The notes beneath the pieces are model-generated. The model ran no database searches. It was not told the DNA's origin and saw only the letters and a program-made list of their open reading frames with translations. From Methanobrevibacter sp. (GTDB taxonomy: Archaea > Methanobacteriota > Methanobacteria > Methanobacteriales > Methanobacteriaceae), in contig JABUVA010000033.1 of the NCBI GenBank assembly GCA_021442885.1, forward strand, positions 32,970-39,804: a stretch of DNA of 6,835 bases. Direction: 5' to 3'. The translations under genes were made by a program, and so were the position numbers. Every line of letters begins with the position of its first letter. Position 1 is the stretch's first letter. Shown piece after piece: positions 5,734 through 6,835 of this stretch.

Positions 5734-6835
5734 AGTACTCTTTAGATAAAATTTTTTTAGGTTTTAACCTTGTTTGTTCACTATATTCGTCAAAATCAAC
5801 GTCTGCAATAATTTCTATATTTAATCCTTCTAAATCATCAACACGACCATCTAGAACGCCTAAATCATCACTATCATTAATTAGTTCAACTGCATCTTTA
5901 GTAGTAATGTCAAGTAAATCTTCAGCTAATCTACCAAAGAATGTAATTGCAATGTCATCTTCACTGTCATAATCTTTAAGTCTTGCAGGAATCATTAAAG
6001 TATATTTAGGTTCATCAATTTCAGCCCCACAATAATCACAAGTTTCACCTTCTTCTGCAAACTCATCAATTGAGTTATTACAGCTAGGACATTTAGCAAG
6101 CAATATTTTATTGTTAGATGGATCAGTAATAATTCCTTTAATACGGATGTTAACATCTCCATCTTCAATTGTTGAAATAGTTCTAGTTTGATAAACTAAT
6201 TCTTGTAATTCTTCAAATGAAGGTAAATTTTCAATTTCATTAACAGAAGGAGTTAAAATTGAAGTATTTCCACCAGTTTGTAATTCAAGTCTATTTTCGT
6301 TATCATTATATTGAATTCTAGGGTTGTCAATTTTAATAGCATCTCCTACTCCATATTCAATATCTACATCTTCATTCCATAAAACAAGATTAATAGAACC
6401 AGTCATATCTGCAATTTCTATTCTTCTAAGACGACCTGTGGTGCCATCCTGTTTATTAAATTCACGAGGCTCATTAACTTCAAATATTCTTGCAATAACA
6501 CGAATATTTTGATCATCTTCATCAATTTCATCAATTGTCTCAGTTGTATAAATCATTTCTTCAATAGTTTCATAAGAAGGTAACATGAATTCTTCTTCTT
6601 GTGTTAATTTACGAATCCTAGAAGTAGAACCAACATTTAAATCAACTGCATACATTCCTAACTTTGTTCTTACATTTTCAAATAAGTAAGGATCACCAAC
6701 TTTGAAATCATAATCTGCTTTAGTATCCCATAATGAGAGTCTTACTATACCAGTTCCATCTGAGAATTCAACTGATCGAACATTACCTACAGAACCATCA
6801 TCTCTTTGAAATTCCCTTAAATCTCCAATTGATAA
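5732..6835 (-). CDS. Single-stranded DNA-binding protein RPA with multiple OB folds, 3' part
   Basis: Archaeal RPA coats single-stranded DNA in replication, recombination and repair. The frame is open from the window edge, with its first full codon at 6835-6833, to the TAG at 5732-5734, giving 367 visible residues. The gene starts outside the window. The ATG at 6655 is internal, because the 60 codons before it are clearly part of an OB fold ([11 protein letters not shown], then [11 protein letters not shown]). Three OB folds can be read in visible-residue numbering. OB-a covers about 1-77. OB-b covers about 111-195 ([21 protein letters not shown], then GSINLVLWN). A C-terminal OB at about 229-350 contains a zinc-ribbon-like insert CPSC...CDYCG (C249, C252, C266, C269), as in the C-terminal domain of RPA70. 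OB-a and OB-b are recognisable copies of each other. Methanobacteriales RPAs are long single polypeptides of about 600 residues, so some 250 residues may be missing here. radA follows directly. Confidence 0.92.
   Translation of the reverse strand, partial: LSIGDLREFQRDDGSVGNVRSVEFSDGTGIVRLSLWDTKADYDFKVGDPYLFENVRTKLGMYAVDLNVGSTSRIRKLTQEEEFMLPSYETIEEMIYTTETIDEIDEDDQNIRVIARIFEVNEPREFNKQDGTTGRLRRIEIADMTGSINLVLWNEDVDIEYGVGDAIKIDNPRIQYNDNENRLELQTGGNTSILTPSVNEIENLPSFEELQELVYQTRTISTIEDGDVNIRIKGIITDPSNNKILLAKCPSCNNSIDEFAEEGETCDYCGAEIDEPKYTLMIPARLKDYDSEDDIAITFFGRLAEDLLDITTKDAVELINDSDDLGVLDGRVDDLEGLNIEIIADVDFDEYSEQTRLKPKKILSKEY
5870..6583 (-). repeat. Internal protein repeat in RPA (linker plus OB units)
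   Basis: Two segments of about 119 codons begin with closely similar linker helices, [17 protein letters not shown] and [17 protein letters not shown], each followed by an acidic turn and an (I/N)IR(V/I) first OB strand. The units start near 6583 and 6226. The second unit carries the zinc-ribbon insert. This is duplication at the protein level. The DNA itself is diverged. Confidence 0.7.

Noticed and set aside
6324..6512. Plus-strand open frame opposite RPA
   Set aside because: It is antisense to a clear OB fold, so a real gene here is very unlikely.

Overview
This window looks like chromosome from a low-GC methanogenic archaeon of the order Methanobacteriales, most likely Methanobrevibacter or Methanosphaera. 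The evidence is an HdrA subunit of heterodisulfide reductase, which belongs to methanogen energy metabolism, together with archaeal RadA, a multi-OB-fold single-stranded DNA-binding protein (RPA), an archaeal-type serine hydroxymethyltransferase, AGGTG-type ribosome binding sites, archaeal TATA boxes and oligo-T terminators. From memory, the order glyA, hdrA, radA, RPA matches Methanothermobacter thermautotrophicus around MTH1380-MTH1385. I could not check this here.

All convincing genes lie on the minus strand, so transcription runs from high to low coordinates. At the right edge is the 3' part of an RPA gene that continues beyond the window. Eight bases after its stop codon comes radA, whose Shine-Dalgarno overlaps that stop. 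The two form a DNA replication, recombination and repair operon that ends at a stem-loop plus T8 tract. A short gap with its own TATA box leads into a gene for an AEC-family membrane transporter. Next is an AT-rich noncoding stretch of about 350 bases, which holds the hdrA promoter, several small dyads and one doubtful 36-codon plus-strand ORF. hdrA follows and ends in a stem-loop and a series of T tracts. After a further promoter come glyA and, overlapping its stop codon by four bases (ATGA), the first 16 codons of a flavoprotein-like gene that leaves the window on the left.

Functionally there are four transcription units: RPA-radA (ssDNA binding and strand exchange), the transporter alone, hdrA alone (electron bifurcation at the heterodisulfide step), and glyA plus the flavoprotein-like gene (one-carbon and pterin-linked metabolism). 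Three gene boundaries need care. The RPA frame is open to the window edge, so the internal ATG at 6655 is not its start. glyA most likely starts at ATG 1318, not at the upstream GTG. The AEC gene probably starts at ATG 4721, possibly leaderless. I found no mobile element, CRISPR array, RNA gene or clear novel multi-gene system. The points of interest are regulatory and at gene boundaries.
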